Of a DNA stretch of 55,164 nt, positions 8,483-17,747 are shown piece by piece. Location of the stretch: contig JASLIW010000035.1 of the NCBI GenBank assembly GCA_030152865.1, positions 1 to 55,164 of the forward strand. Reading direction: 5' to 3'. A program made the translations under genes and the position numbers. Position 1 is the stretch's first letter; every line of letters starts with the position of its first letter. The notes below the pieces were generated by a model. That model saw only the letters and a program-made list of their open reading frames with translations. It did not search any database and had not been told where the DNA came from. The stretch is from Bacteroides sp. (lineage in GTDB: Bacteria > Bacteroidota > Bacteroidia > Bacteroidales > Bacteroidaceae).

Positions 8483-8782
8483 TCATACTTCATAATCAAC
8501 ACAAGCCCTGCTCTCTTTTAAATCAGCAAGTAGCTTTGCAGCTGCCACATGATCTGGATGCACCGCATAGGCTTTCATGTCTTCCATGTTATCAAATTCA
8601 CTATATAGAGCAATATCCCAAGTTTCGTCCGCATTTACATTCAAGCCTACTTCTACCTTACGAATAAAATTTATCTTGGCTGGCAGTGCTTCAATCGCAC
8701 TTTTGAATGCATTCATTACTTGTAACTTCTCTTCTTTTGGAGCTTCTTCTTTGAGTTTAAACAGTACAATGTGTTTAATCAT
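8483..8782 (-). CDS. Dabb-family (stress-responsive A/B barrel) protein
   Basis: This is a 99-residue cytoplasmic protein with the ferredoxin-like dimeric alpha/beta barrel fold. The opening MIKHIVLFKLKEE, the central ETWDIALYSEF strand and the HPDHVAAAKLL helix are the standard family landmarks. Members have no single proven function in bacteria, so none is assigned. It is 24 bp upstream of dsbD and probably in one transcript with it; the divergent udk promoter lies just ahead of its start. Confidence 0.85.
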   Translation of the reverse strand: MIKHIVLFKLKEEAPKEEKLQVMNAFKSAIEALPAKINFIRKVEVGLNVNADETWDIALYSEFDNMEDMKAYAVHPDHVAAAKLLADLKESRACVDYEV

Positions 8783-8786
8783 AATG

Positions 8787-8818
8787 TTGGTATATTAATT
8801 TAATGTGATTATATTTGC
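8787..8818 (+). promoter_or_regulatory. Promoter of udk
   Basis: A GTTG -33-like element (8787-8790), a 20-bp spacer and a full TATATTTG -7 element (8811-8818) match the Bacteroidota consensus. They lie 63 bp ahead of the udk start codon. Confidence 0.6.
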
Positions 8819-8881
8819 CTGCACTACTAACAGGATTACCACAAATGTAGTTTTTTTATTCCTAAAAATAATACTTATAAG

Positions 8882-9505
8882 ATGTTAATAATTGGTATAG
8901 CAGGTGGAACTGGTTCAGGAAAAACAACCGTAGTTCGTAAAATTGTAGAGAGCTTACCTGCGGGCGAAGTCGTATTATTACCCTTAGACTCCTATTATAA
9001 AGATAGTAGCCATGTACCAGTTGAGGAGAGACAAAATATAAACTTTGACCATCCAGACGCTTTTGAGTGGTCACTTCTAGCCAAACACGTTGCTACCCTC
9101 AAAGAAGGCAAAGCTATTGAGCAGCCTACTTACTCCTACCTAACCTGTACCCGACAAAACGAAACCATCCATATTGCCCCTAGAAATGTAGTTATCATCG
9201 AAGGAATTCTAGCGCTTTCCAACAAAAAGTTACGAGATATGATGGATTTAAAAGTTTTTGTTGATGCTGATCCTGATGAAAGATTGATCCGTGTAATCCA
9301 AAGAGACATCGTGGAGCGAGGACGTACAACAAAAGATGTGATGGACAGATACACCAAAGTTCTCAAACCCATGCACCTGCAATTTATTGAACCCTGCAAA
9401 AGGTATGCAGACTTAATCGTTCCAGAGGGAGGAAGTAATAATGTAGCCATTGATATTTTAACCATGTACATTACGAAGCACCTCACCTGGCCTGAACCAG
9501 AATAG
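8882..9505 (+). CDS. udk: Uridine kinase
   Basis: This pyrimidine-salvage enzyme phosphorylates uridine and cytidine to UMP and CMP. The 207 residues match the family length. The P-loop GGTGSGKTT lies at residues 8-16, the DSYYKD lid/base region near residue 38, the FDHPDAF substrate motif near residue 57, and RDIVERGRT near residue 140. All are conserved. It is followed 18 bp later by the lytic transglycosylase gene, with which it may share a transcript starting from the promoter at 8787-8818. Confidence 0.95.
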   Translation: MLIIGIAGGTGSGKTTVVRKIVESLPAGEVVLLPLDSYYKDSSHVPVEERQNINFDHPDAFEWSLLAKHVATLKEGKAIEQPTYSYLTCTRQNETIHIAPRNVVIIEGILALSNKKLRDMMDLKVFVDADPDERLIRVIQRDIVERGRTTKDVMDRYTKVLKPMHLQFIEPCKRYADLIVPEGGSNNVAIDILTMYITKHLTWPEPE

Positions 9506-9523
9506 CAAGAAAACCTCCTGCCT

Positions 9524-10918
9524 ATGCGCCTAACTTACACCTTACTTCTTGTACTCCCCTTATTATTATGTTTCTCTTGTAAGTCTAAAAACAAAAGACC
9601 CAAGACAAGCACAGAAGAACTCCTTGTTGATTTGCCCCAAGTCAAAGAAAAAGGAGAACTCACCGTATTGAGCATGTATAGTTCGGTAGATTACTTTAAG
9701 TATAGAGGCCAAAAAATGGGTTTACAGTACGAACTTAGTGAGCAATTAGCTAAGTCGCTCGGCCTATCCCTTCGCCTAGTGATTGCGAACAGTGAAGAAG
9801 AGTTAGTAGAAAAGCTACTGAAGGGTGAAGGTGATTTAATCGCCTACAACCTACCGATTACCAAAGAACTCAAAAAAAAGATTACTTTCTGTGGCCCTGA
9901 GACACAGACCCATCAAGTATTGATTCAACGCAAGGGCAAACAAGCCCTGTCTGATGTCACCGAACTTATAGGACAAACGATCCATGTACAACCTGGAAAG
10001 TATCACCACAGACTACTCAATCTCAATGAAGAGCTAGGTGGAGGAATTCACATCCAACTCATCAATACAGACTCACTTACGCTAGAAGATCTAATCACAC
10101 AGGTAGCAGAGGCCAAGATAGATTATACGGTAGCTGATAATTACATCGCTCAACTTAACAAGACCTACTACGCCAATCTCGACATCAAACTTAAGCTAAG
10201 CTTTGATCAACGACGGTCTTGGGCCGTGCGCCAAGAAAGCAAAGAACTACAAAAGGCTATTAGCACCTGGTACGAGGAGTACGACCAATCTCCTACTTAT
10301 AAAGCTAGTCTGAAGAGATACTTTGAGATTAGTAAAAACAACTACATCCATTCTCCCATACAATCTATTGAAAAAGGAATTATATCTCCTTACGATAGCT
10401 ACTTCAAGCTTCATGCTAAAAGCATTAATTGGGATTGGAGACTCTTAGCCTCTCTAGCCTATACAGAATCCAACTTCAAAAAATCGGTAGTTTCCTGGGC
10501 AGGAGCTGTGGGACTTATGCAGCTTATGCCCCGTACTGCAAGAGCAATGGGTGTACCCCGAGGCAAGGAGATGGATGTCAATGAAAACATCAAAGGAGCT
10601 GTAAAATACATCAGCATCATGGAGAAATCATTTTCAAAAATTACAGACCCCGATGAGCGTATCAAGTTTGTTTTAGGCTCTTACAATGCGGGTATCGGAC
10701 ATATTTTTGATGCTATGGCACTAGCCGAAAAGTACCACAAGAATAAATACGTCTGGTTTGATCATGTAGAAGAGTATATCCTGCTCAAAAGTAACCGCGA
10801 ATATTTCTCTGATCCTGTTTGTAAGCACGGATACTTTAGAGGCATTGAAACCTACAATTTTGTACGAGATATTCTTGCTCGCTACGATGTCTATAAAGAA
10901 AAGGTAGCCTTAAACTAA
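9524..10918 (+). CDS. mltF: MltF-type lytic murein transglycosylase lipoprotein
   Basis: This predicted lipoprotein cleaves peptidoglycan. The 464-residue protein begins with a signal and lipobox LCFSC (Cys near residue 18). It has an amino-acid-binding-protein-like (SBP_bac_3) domain at about 45-265 and then a C-terminal SLT lysozyme-like domain from about 285. The catalytic glutamate is Glu315 in TESNF, followed by the typical GAVGLMQLMPRTA and FVLGSYNAGIGH motifs. The domain order is that of MltF, where the first domain regulates the second. It converges on the next minus-strand gene with a 4-bp overlap of the stops and no terminator between them. Confidence 0.92.
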   Translation: MRLTYTLLLVLPLLLCFSCKSKNKRPKTSTEELLVDLPQVKEKGELTVLSMYSSVDYFKYRGQKMGLQYELSEQLAKSLGLSLRLVIANSEEELVEKLLKGEGDLIAYNLPITKELKKKITFCGPETQTHQVLIQRKGKQALSDVTELIGQTIHVQPGKYHHRLLNLNEELGGGIHIQLINTDSLTLEDLITQVAEAKIDYTVADNYIAQLNKTYYANLDIKLKLSFDQRRSWAVRQESKELQKAISTWYEEYDQSPTYKASLKRYFEISKNNYIHSPIQSIEKGIISPYDSYFKLHAKSINWDWRLLASLAYTESNFKKSVVSWAGAVGLMQLMPRTARAMGVPRGKEMDVNENIKGAVKYISIMEKSFSKITDPDERIKFVLGSYNAGIGHIFDAMALAEKYHKNKYVWFDHVEEYILLKSNREYFSDPVCKHGYFRGIETYNFVRDILARYDVYKEKVALN

Positions 10919-11853
10919 GCCCTCTTCAAGCTAAAATGATTCCACAGACGTTTGGTCCAAACTACAAGCATGGCAAAAAGGAGCCGTGGAATAATAATCG
11001 CCCAGATATTGATACCTAAGGCTACAAAAAGAATCGTATCCTCAAGTAAAGAATGAGAAATAGCCAAGTGGTGATTCACCATATCGGCCTCCTTGCGTGT
11101 CACCTGTCCCTCATCTATCATATCTACCATCAATGCTCCGCCATAAGCCAAACCCACCACATTACCTACAACCCACAGTAAAGAGGCATGCTCAGGCAGA
11201 CCGAAGATACGCATAAGTGGAGCTAAAGGTTTTATTAGCTTATCTATCAGCTTAAACTCATTTAAGACGCGTTGTAGAATCATGAGCAAAGTAACAATGG
11301 TAACCAAAACTAAAGTCAGCTGGATAGAAGAGTAAAACCACTCCAAGAACAGCTGTTGCAAATTAGTGTAACCTTCAACCTGAGTTGATAATACAAACGA
11401 AGCCTCATTGGGAGGTAAAACTAAGTTTAAGGCAAAAGCTACAACAAAAGCCATACAAATACGTAGTATAAAAACACCCAAAAAAGAAGAACCAGTCTTC
11501 TTAGTAACCGCACATTCTACCAGTAGGTTGTGTGCAATTAAACACATCAAAGTCAGGATAGTCGCTTCACGAACCGTCATACTTAGCGAGGCCATTACGG
11601 CAATAGCCCCATATAAAGGGACAAAGATACTCGTAACAAAAACGATAGCTAGCTTAGCTGGGAGCCCGAGTAGATCGAATATGGGATGTAAGAAAGTGGA
11701 TAGGTACTCAACAAAGCCGTAGTAGTCTAATATACGCACCAGTAGCGAAATAGGAAGCATAATCTTCAGTAACCACAAACAAGTTTGAAAAGCCTTAGGT
11801 AAGGAGCCTAAAATAGAACGCTTCAACTTCGCTCCTATCTCTTTTTTATCCAT
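10915..11853 (-). CDS. Nucleoside-recognition (Gate, SpmA/SpmB-like) membrane protein
   Basis: This 312-residue multi-spanning inner-membrane protein contains two Gate (nucleoside-recognition) domains in tandem. The first, about residues 25-145, contains LLVRILDYYGF and PLYGAIAVMASL. The second, about 195-300, contains LPEHASLLWVVGNVVGLAYGGA and the helix with NHHLAISHSLLEDT. Related SpmA and SpmB proteins occur separately in spore formers; here the two halves form one polypeptide in a non-sporulating lineage. The transported or sensed compound is unknown. It stands alone, transcribed toward mltF. Confidence 0.8.
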   Translation of the reverse strand: MDKKEIGAKLKRSILGSLPKAFQTCLWLLKIMLPISLLVRILDYYGFVEYLSTFLHPIFDLLGLPAKLAIVFVTSIFVPLYGAIAVMASLSMTVREATILTLMCLIAHNLLVECAVTKKTGSSFLGVFILRICMAFVVAFALNLVLPPNEASFVLSTQVEGYTNLQQLFLEWFYSSIQLTLVLVTIVTLLMILQRVLNEFKLIDKLIKPLAPLMRIFGLPEHASLLWVVGNVVGLAYGGALMVDMIDEGQVTRKEADMVNHHLAISHSLLEDTILFVALGINIWAIIIPRLLFAMLVVWTKRLWNHFSLKRA

Positions 11854-11941
11854 TTTACTCTTTTTCCAATTATTTTAAATTGCAAGATAATCAAAGCTTT
11901 GCAGTTTGTTAGGAATAAACAGCAAAACTTAAATATAAAAA

Positions 11942-11973
11942 AAGAGTAAGAACCCCTAGGGATTCTTACTCTT
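11942..11973 (-). terminator. Terminator of the LTxxQ/PepSY-like pair
   Basis: An 11-bp perfect stem (11942-11952 with 11963-11973), plus three G-C pairs inside, is followed on the minus strand by a run of seven T residues. It lies 22 bp after the stop of the PepSY-like gene. Confidence 0.85.
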
Positions 11974-11995
11974 ACTACATATCAAATCAAATCAA

Positions 11996-12433
11996 TTAAT
12001 CTCCAATTTTTTTAAATTTACCTTCTTTATCAAATATAAGTGTTAGGTCACTCTGAAGTTCCACTTCATAGCCAGCTCTATCTCTCTCAATCTGTGTGAT
12101 GTAATCACCAGGGAAATTAGTCTGGATGTATTTTTGAATAGCTTGTGGAATAAGCGATAAGGGTACTTGTTCACCCTTGCAATCCACTTCAAACCATTCT
12201 CCTTTGCTACTAAAGGCTAATTCATAAGCATTATTGAGCTCAACCTCATAAGTTTTCGATTCGAAAAGCTCACTATCTATCTCTACTTTAGCCACTTTTA
12301 GCTTGGGAAAGTAAGTTGTGATGAACTCCTGCGCAGCCTGAGGTAGGCCTTTAAGATCTTGAGCCTCCACCCTCGAAACATGCATCACCGTAGCAAGAAG
12401 CAAGAGTGTCATAAAAATTGCTTTTCGTTTCAT
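11996..12433 (-). CDS. Exported PepSY-like (BLIP-type) protein
   Basis: This 145-residue secreted protein has a signal peptide ending near VEAQ (residue 25). The mature part consists of two similar repeats of about 55 residues. Each has a helix with LPQAAQEFITTYFP or IPQAIQKYIQTNFP followed by strands ending in YEVEL. This is the PepSY-like fold common in Bacteroidota periplasmic proteins. No enzyme motif is present, and a binding or inhibitor role is only a guess from the fold. It lies 12 bp behind the LTxxQ-like gene, so the two are probably one operon, ended by the hairpin at 11942-11973. Confidence 0.8.
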   Translation of the reverse strand: MKRKAIFMTLLLLATVMHVSRVEAQDLKGLPQAAQEFITTYFPKLKVAKVEIDSELFESKTYEVELNNAYELAFSSKGEWFEVDCKGEQVPLSLIPQAIQKYIQTNFPGDYITQIERDRAGYEVELQSDLTLIFDKEGKFKKIGD

Positions 12434-12445
12434 TACTCTAAGTAT

Positions 12446-12916
12446 TTATTTGTTCAATGAGGCTTGTGCTAGCGCTTCTTCTACCTGCTTTTCATAAGCT
12501 TTATACTGCTTTTTAGTAAAAATCTTCTGCAGTTCAGCTCGGTAAGACTCTACTTCACTTTCGAGTTCTTTTAATCGCAGTTCCTTGTATAAGGTAGGCG
12601 TACCTACACAAGCATTATCTTCAGTATAACAAGGATATCTCCTCAATTGTTTTCTATTTCTTGCATCATTGTAGCGATAAGACCTATTCTGGCCCAACCA
12701 ATTAGCATTTAAAGCTCTCACTTGTTCTTTTTGCTTATCAGTCAGCTCATAGGTAAGTGCCATAGCGTCAGTCACCCGATCTATGTGCCACTCTTGACGC
12801 TCCATACGTCTTTCTACTCGATTTAGCTGTCTGCGAGGGTGGCGACGTCTATTCTGAGCATCTACTGATACCTGTGTCGCCAAAATGAATGCAAAAATCA
12901 ATATAATTTTTCTCAT
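12446..12916 (-). CDS. Small exported helical protein with LTxxQ (Spy/CpxP-like) motif
   Basis: I choose the ATG at 12916, giving 156 residues, because a clean signal peptide (MRKIILIFAFILATQVSVDAQ) starts there; an upstream in-frame ATG at 12955 would add 13 basic residues ahead of it. The mature protein is basic, arginine-rich at the start (NRRRHPRRQ), then helical, with LTDKQ near residue 60 resembling the LTxxQ motif of Spy/CpxP periplasmic chaperones. A second long helix contains a KKQYKAYEKQ segment. Function is unknown; a periplasmic stress-chaperone role is an inference. It precedes the PepSY-like gene by 12 bp. Confidence 0.75.
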   Translation of the reverse strand: MRKIILIFAFILATQVSVDAQNRRRHPRRQLNRVERRMERQEWHIDRVTDAMALTYELTDKQKEQVRALNANWLGQNRSYRYNDARNRKQLRRYPCYTEDNACVGTPTLYKELRLKELESEVESYRAELQKIFTKKQYKAYEKQVEEALAQASLNK

Positions 12917-13012
12917 AATTCTTTTGTGTTTTAAGTTCTTAACTTGGAGTTGCAACTATTACTAAGACTGTCCAAAACACAAAAGGTTTAATCTACCCCC
13001 CTGATTCTACAT

Positions 13013-14350
13013 TTATTTTTTTATTCGCTGAGCTTGTGCCTTCGACTTGGCTTTGGATAGCTTACCATATTTTTGTTCCCATTTTTGTATCTCTTCATCT
13101 AGTCGGGCAATCTCAATCTCCTGATTACGAATCGTAGTTACTAAGGCATTCAACTCTTCTGTACCCATTTCTGCAGGATATAGAGCATCTACACGAGCTA
13201 TAAAATCACCTAATATATTCATGTAGTTGGTAAAAGCGTCATAGGCAGAATCATAGATGCCTCGATAAACGCCCAAACCGGTTTCTTTGGTAGACATGAA
13301 TCGGAAATTGTTGCTCGCTTGTAAGTAATACCAATCTTGCTTAATCTTTTTATCATTCGATATTAAAACTCGATCTGCTACACTGTACAGTTTTTTGAAG
13401 GCTTCTCTTTGCATCACATTGCCAAGCCACGAACTTGTGTCACGCTCCTCATCATTCCAAGATACAGGATATAAGGACGACAGCTGCGCAGTTGGTTTGT
13501 ACTTATCAATCACCTCTGATGGGGTAGCAAACTCAAAGCCTTTTTGAGCAGCACAAGCAGGTAGGGCCTTAAAGAAATCTAAGATATTGGAGTATAAAGG
13601 CTGGTAGATACCTATGGTTTTTAAATCCATAAACAGATTAACGACCTTTTCATCCTCAGGTAGCTGAGCAATCCATTCTACATAGCGATCAGCATAGAGC
13701 GGATATTCAGACCAAGAGGTGTTGGAAAATCTCAAGCCAATATCATCGGAGAGCTTAAAGTCACGCAGTAAAAGATTCAGCTCTGGTCGGCTTGCACTAT
13801 TGTACACAAAATGTGGACTCTTCCAACCCAACAAGTGCTTGGCCCCTTCTGTCAACATTCCTTTGTAACCCAAGTCGGCCACCAAATCAGCAATGTCATC
13901 GGAATAGGTCAAGCCTGAATTACGGAAGACAGTGGGCTTTTGTCCAAACAGCTCTTCCATCATTTGAGCTTGACGGCTCACCTCCTCATTAAAGGTATCG
14001 GCATGAATTAAAGAAGACAAGCCATGCGAATAAGGCTCTGCCAGAAACTCTACACAGCCCGTACTGTTTAACTCTTGCAACAAATCGATAATAGAGGGTG
14101 CATAAACCTCTAGCTGCTCGATGGCTACACCTGAGATAGAAAAAGCCACTTTAAACGTATAGTCTGACTGCTTTATCATCTCCAGCAGTGTGCTTAAAGC
14201 TGGAGCATACGAACGCTCTACTACATCATTGAGTGTAGTCTCATCTAGGTAGTCATCGTAGTAGTAATGATCTGAACCTATATCGAAAAAACGATAGCGC
14301 TTAAGGTGAACGATATGGTGTATTTCGAAGTACAGACAAATTGTTTTCAT
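13013..14350 (-). CDS. GH57 alpha-amylase-like protein, catalytic nucleophile missing
   Basis: This 445-residue cytoplasmic protein aligns with the family GH57 alpha-amylase group (barrel about 1-300) and ends in a charged coiled coil (about 405-445). Conserved landmarks include LKRYRFFDIG, KVAFSISG, TGCVEFLAE and TEGAKHLLGWKSP. Key positions differ: the HQP motif reads HHI (11-13), the nucleophile motif FRNTEL reads FRNSGL (142-147) so the glutamate is Gly146, and MDYETFGEH reads MDLKTIGIY (241-249), keeping Asp242. It is therefore probably not a retaining amylase and may bind glucan as a scaffold. It is the last gene of the glycogen operon, 12 bp after the glycosyltransferase. Confidence 0.88.
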   Translation of the reverse strand: MKTICLYFEIHHIVHLKRYRFFDIGSDHYYYDDYLDETTLNDVVERSYAPALSTLLEMIKQSDYTFKVAFSISGVAIEQLEVYAPSIIDLLQELNSTGCVEFLAEPYSHGLSSLIHADTFNEEVSRQAQMMEELFGQKPTVFRNSGLTYSDDIADLVADLGYKGMLTEGAKHLLGWKSPHFVYNSASRPELNLLLRDFKLSDDIGLRFSNTSWSEYPLYADRYVEWIAQLPEDEKVVNLFMDLKTIGIYQPLYSNILDFFKALPACAAQKGFEFATPSEVIDKYKPTAQLSSLYPVSWNDEERDTSSWLGNVMQREAFKKLYSVADRVLISNDKKIKQDWYYLQASNNFRFMSTKETGLGVYRGIYDSAYDAFTNYMNILGDFIARVDALYPAEMGTEELNALVTTIRNQEIEIARLDEEIQKWEQKYGKLSKAKSKAQAQRIKK

Positions 14351-14362
14351 AATCTATAGGTA

Positions 14363-15628
14363 TTAATGCTTTTGTATAATTTCTTGGTATCTGTTTTTGA
14401 GACGTGCACCCACATACTCCCATTTAATCTCATCTACTTCTTTCTTGCCCTCCTCTTGTAAGTACTCATAGAGGGCAGGATAAGTGCATATCCCGTAAAT
14501 GGCATCGGCAATGGCATGGATATCCCAGTAATCTACCTTGACACATTTGCTCAATATTTCTGCACAACCCGATTGCTTAGATATTATGGTAGGTACACGG
14601 CATTGCATCGCCTCTAAGGGAGAGATACCAAAAGGCTCTGATACGGAAGGCATAATATAAACATCACTAGACTTCAATACCTCATACACCTCTTTACCTC
14701 GCATAAACCCAGGGAAGTGAAAGCGATCGGCAATCCCCTTCTCTGCAGCCATATAAATCATATCATTCATCATATCCCCACTTCCTGCCATGACAAAGCG
14801 TACATTTTTGAGCTTTTGAAGAACTAAAGAGGCAGCCTCAACAAAGTATTCAGGACCTTTCTGCATCGTAATACGCCCTAAGAACGTCACGATTTTATCT
14901 TTTTTGAAACGCTTAGGTTCTATCGCCTCTATTTCTGGAGAAAGAGGCATCACCGCATTGTGCATCACAGAGACTTTGCTTGGCGATTGGTTGTAGTTCT
15001 TAATGACCACTTGACGAGTATGTTCACTCACACAAAAGATGTGGTCAGCATAATCCATTCCATTTTTCTCTATGCCATATACCGTAGGATTTACATTACC
15101 CCGACTTCGATCAAAATCTGTAGCATGGACATGTACAACCAATGGCTTACCTGATACGAGCTTAGCATGTATCCCTGCCGGATAGGTTACCCAGTCGTGT
15201 GAGTGTATAATATCAAACTCTTGCTGCCGAGCCACAACTCCTGCTGCTATGGAATAATTATTAATCTCCTCATGAATATTCTCAGGATAAGCTCCTGAGA
15301 ACTCTATACAACCCAAATCATTGGTATAGATGGAACTGAAATCAGCATAGAGGTGATTACGCAAATCAAAATAGAGGTTCGGATCAATAAGCTGCCCTAC
15401 TCTCCCTTTGACATACTCGTAATCTACATCTCTCCACACCACAGGAGTATTACTCATACTTATCAAGTTGAGAAAACTACGGTCCTCATCTCCATGCAAC
15501 TTGGGTACACAAAATGTTATATCCACATTGTCTTGCTCAGACAAGCCCTTCGTCATACCGTAGCTTGCTGTACCTAAACCACCTAAAATATGTGGAGGAA
15601 ACTCCCAGCCAAACATTAAAACTTTCAT
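14363..15628 (-). CDS. GT4/GT5-like glycosyltransferase, probable glycogen synthase
   Basis: This 421-residue GT-B fold enzyme begins MKVLMFGWEFPPHILGGLGTA; the GGLG turn is the sugar-nucleotide/acceptor loop of glycogen synthase-like proteins. The C-terminal Rossmann domain has FLGRITMQKGPEYFVEAA near residue 250 and the donor-binding EPFGISPLEAM near residue 340. It is flanked by a debranching enzyme (10 bp upstream) and a GH57 protein (12 bp downstream), so chain elongation of glycogen is the likely role. The donor (UDP- or ADP-glucose) cannot be read. No separate glgA or branching enzyme lies in the window. Confidence 0.85.
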   Translation of the reverse strand: MKVLMFGWEFPPHILGGLGTASYGMTKGLSEQDNVDITFCVPKLHGDEDRSFLNLISMSNTPVVWRDVDYEYVKGRVGQLIDPNLYFDLRNHLYADFSSIYTNDLGCIEFSGAYPENIHEEINNYSIAAGVVARQQEFDIIHSHDWVTYPAGIHAKLVSGKPLVVHVHATDFDRSRGNVNPTVYGIEKNGMDYADHIFCVSEHTRQVVIKNYNQSPSKVSVMHNAVMPLSPEIEAIEPKRFKKDKIVTFLGRITMQKGPEYFVEAASLVLQKLKNVRFVMAGSGDMMNDMIYMAAEKGIADRFHFPGFMRGKEVYEVLKSSDVYIMPSVSEPFGISPLEAMQCRVPTIISKQSGCAEILSKCVKVDYWDIHAIADAIYGICTYPALYEYLQEEGKKEVDEIKWEYVGARLKNRYQEIIQKH

Positions 15629-15638
15629 ACGCCTCCTC

Positions 15639-17591
15639 CTACTCTAAATAATAGTTAGACAAAATGCGTAATACACGCAAAATTTCTGCTGTATTCATAG
15701 CAAAGGAGATCGCTCCTCTCCCCCTGAAAGGCGGGTTGCCATCATACAGCTCAGACAACGAACCAATACAGTGATTGCTCATGTCAGAATCATAACCGAT
15801 CAATTGGCGCTCAATAAAAGACACCCCACTACGCTTGTTTATTTTGAGATAAGCCTCCGCATAAAAACCCATCAGCCAAGGCCAGGCTGTACCTTGATGG
15901 TAGGCATAAGCTCGCTGTTCAACAGAGCCCTCATAGACAGGATTATACCCCAAACTCTTGGGGCTAAGGGATCGAAGTCCTTTTGGCGTCAATAGTTCTT
16001 TGGTGACCGTATCTAAAACTGCCTTCATTTGCTTTTTATCCAAGGGGCTAAAGTCCAGCCCTACAGGTATAATCATATTGGGGCGTACACTCAAATCTTT
16101 GACATCACCATCTACATAATCATAGAGATAGCCATACTCATTGATAAAAACGGCAGGAAAAGAGCTCTCTAATAAGGAAATTATTTTCTGTATAAACTTA
16201 GGTACAGGTACCTCTTTGGTGTTATCTATGAGATACATACTTTCTATAAAACGCAAGGCATTATACCACAGGCCATTTACCTCTACGATATACCCACTCC
16301 GTGCGGTTACGGGCTTGCCATTGACCACAGCATTCATCCAAGTAACTGGCTGAGCTCCTCCTTTGGTGTACAACAAGCCATTGGCATGCAAAAACAGATT
16401 GGGGTGTTTGTGCGAACGAATGTAACTTATAATTTCAGACACTAAATCGAAGTACTTCTCCTTACACACAGCCAAAGAGCTACTCTTAGCATACTGCTGA
16501 ATAGCCCAGATAACCCAGAGCAAGACATCCGCATCTGCAAGTCCTTGTAACTCCTGTGTGTGTTGCTCAGCCTGCATAAAAGCCTCCAGCTTGATCCGAG
16601 CTGTATCCATTATGGCTTCAAACCAATCGCAATGGCCTGTAGCAAGGGTTAGGCCTGGAAGAGAGACAAACAAATCACGTGCACGCTGCTTCAAGTACCA
16701 GGGATATGCCGCCACAATGTAGTTGCGATCTCCTTGTTTCTTATAAAACTGATGGGCAGAATTGACCAAACAGTGTTCAAAACTATCTCTGGGTGTACGC
16801 TCATTGAGCTCTACTTGAAATGTATCTAATAAATCAGCAGCGGCAATTTCTGTAATACCGGCAGAGAATACTATGCTTTCCCCTTTTTGGATAGGCAATT
16901 CAAAATAGCCAGGTACATATAAATCCTCCTTATAATCGTAACCTCGCTCTATTTCTTTACGATATTGGAAGTTCCGATACCAGTCAGGGACAAAATGAAA
17001 ATCCACTTTTTTATTAAACTGCATACACAGCTCTGGATAAGCGGGATAAAGACTCGTCTTAATACCGCAGTCTATTTCATCATAATGTTTATTGATGGCA
17101 TCATTTTCATGAGTCGTTGTTGTAACTTTACGAAAAGCTAGGAAAGGTCTAAAACGCAAGGTCGTTTTAGAGTGTGCATTAAGTAAGGTATAGCGAATCA
17201 AAATGCGATGTTCGTGATGTACAAATAGTTTTTCTTTCTTAAGCACTACTCCACCTACTCGGTAGGTGGTTGCGGGTATAATGTCCGAGCTAAACTCTCG
17301 AATGTATTTATGTCCATTTGGACTGAAGTGCCCTCCTTGGTACTCATGCAGACCTAAGTTAAACTCAGCCCCATGCTGAATCACAGTTTCGTCTAACGAA
17401 GACAAAAGCACATGATTTTTATCACCAAGCTCAGGTATTGGAATGACCAGCAAACCATGATATTTCCTCGTATTACAATCAACTATGGTAGTACAATGGT
17501 AAGCTCCAGATTTATTTGTGCGTAAAACCTCGCGAGGCAAAGACTCCTCTAGGTTGGTCATCAAAGTCCTATCAAATCGTAAATAACTCAT
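15639..17591 (-). CDS. Glycogen debranching enzyme (amylo-alpha-1,6-glucosidase type)
   Basis: This 650-residue cytoplasmic enzyme removes alpha-1,6 branch stubs from glycogen. The N-terminal beta-sandwich domain (about 1-270) includes LPREVLRTNKSGAYHCTT and KYHGLLV, typical of the bacterial/archaeal debranching group. The C-terminal (alpha/alpha)6 barrel (about 290-650) has PWYLKQRARDLFVSLPG, TGHCDWFEAI, WMNAVVNGKPVTARSG and the YHQGTAWPWLMGFYAEAY segment of the amylo-1,6-glucosidase active site. Length matches the family. It is the first gene of a three-gene minus-strand glycogen operon with 10-bp gaps. A weak promoter (TAAACTTG at 17626-17633) lies just upstream. Confidence 0.9.
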   Translation of the reverse strand: MSYLRFDRTLMTNLEESLPREVLRTNKSGAYHCTTIVDCNTRKYHGLLVIPIPELGDKNHVLLSSLDETVIQHGAEFNLGLHEYQGGHFSPNGHKYIREFSSDIIPATTYRVGGVVLKKEKLFVHHEHRILIRYTLLNAHSKTTLRFRPFLAFRKVTTTTHENDAINKHYDEIDCGIKTSLYPAYPELCMQFNKKVDFHFVPDWYRNFQYRKEIERGYDYKEDLYVPGYFELPIQKGESIVFSAGITEIAAADLLDTFQVELNERTPRDSFEHCLVNSAHQFYKKQGDRNYIVAAYPWYLKQRARDLFVSLPGLTLATGHCDWFEAIMDTARIKLEAFMQAEQHTQELQGLADADVLLWVIWAIQQYAKSSSLAVCKEKYFDLVSEIISYIRSHKHPNLFLHANGLLYTKGGAQPVTWMNAVVNGKPVTARSGYIVEVNGLWYNALRFIESMYLIDNTKEVPVPKFIQKIISLLESSFPAVFINEYGYLYDYVDGDVKDLSVRPNMIIPVGLDFSPLDKKQMKAVLDTVTKELLTPKGLRSLSPKSLGYNPVYEGSVEQRAYAYHQGTAWPWLMGFYAEAYLKINKRSGVSFIERQLIGYDSDMSNHCIGSLSELYDGNPPFRGRGAISFAMNTAEILRVLRILSNYYLE

Positions 17592-17747
17592 ACTTTAAGC
17601 ATTAACAAGTTTTATTGCAGCTAGCCAAGTTTATAATAGCTACTTATTAGTCCAAGTTACATACTTTTATGTAAGGAGTAAAATTTACAAGGTCTTAATT
17701 TAAGATAAATTTACGCGTATTTTGTACAACAAAAAGCTCTTGAGCTA

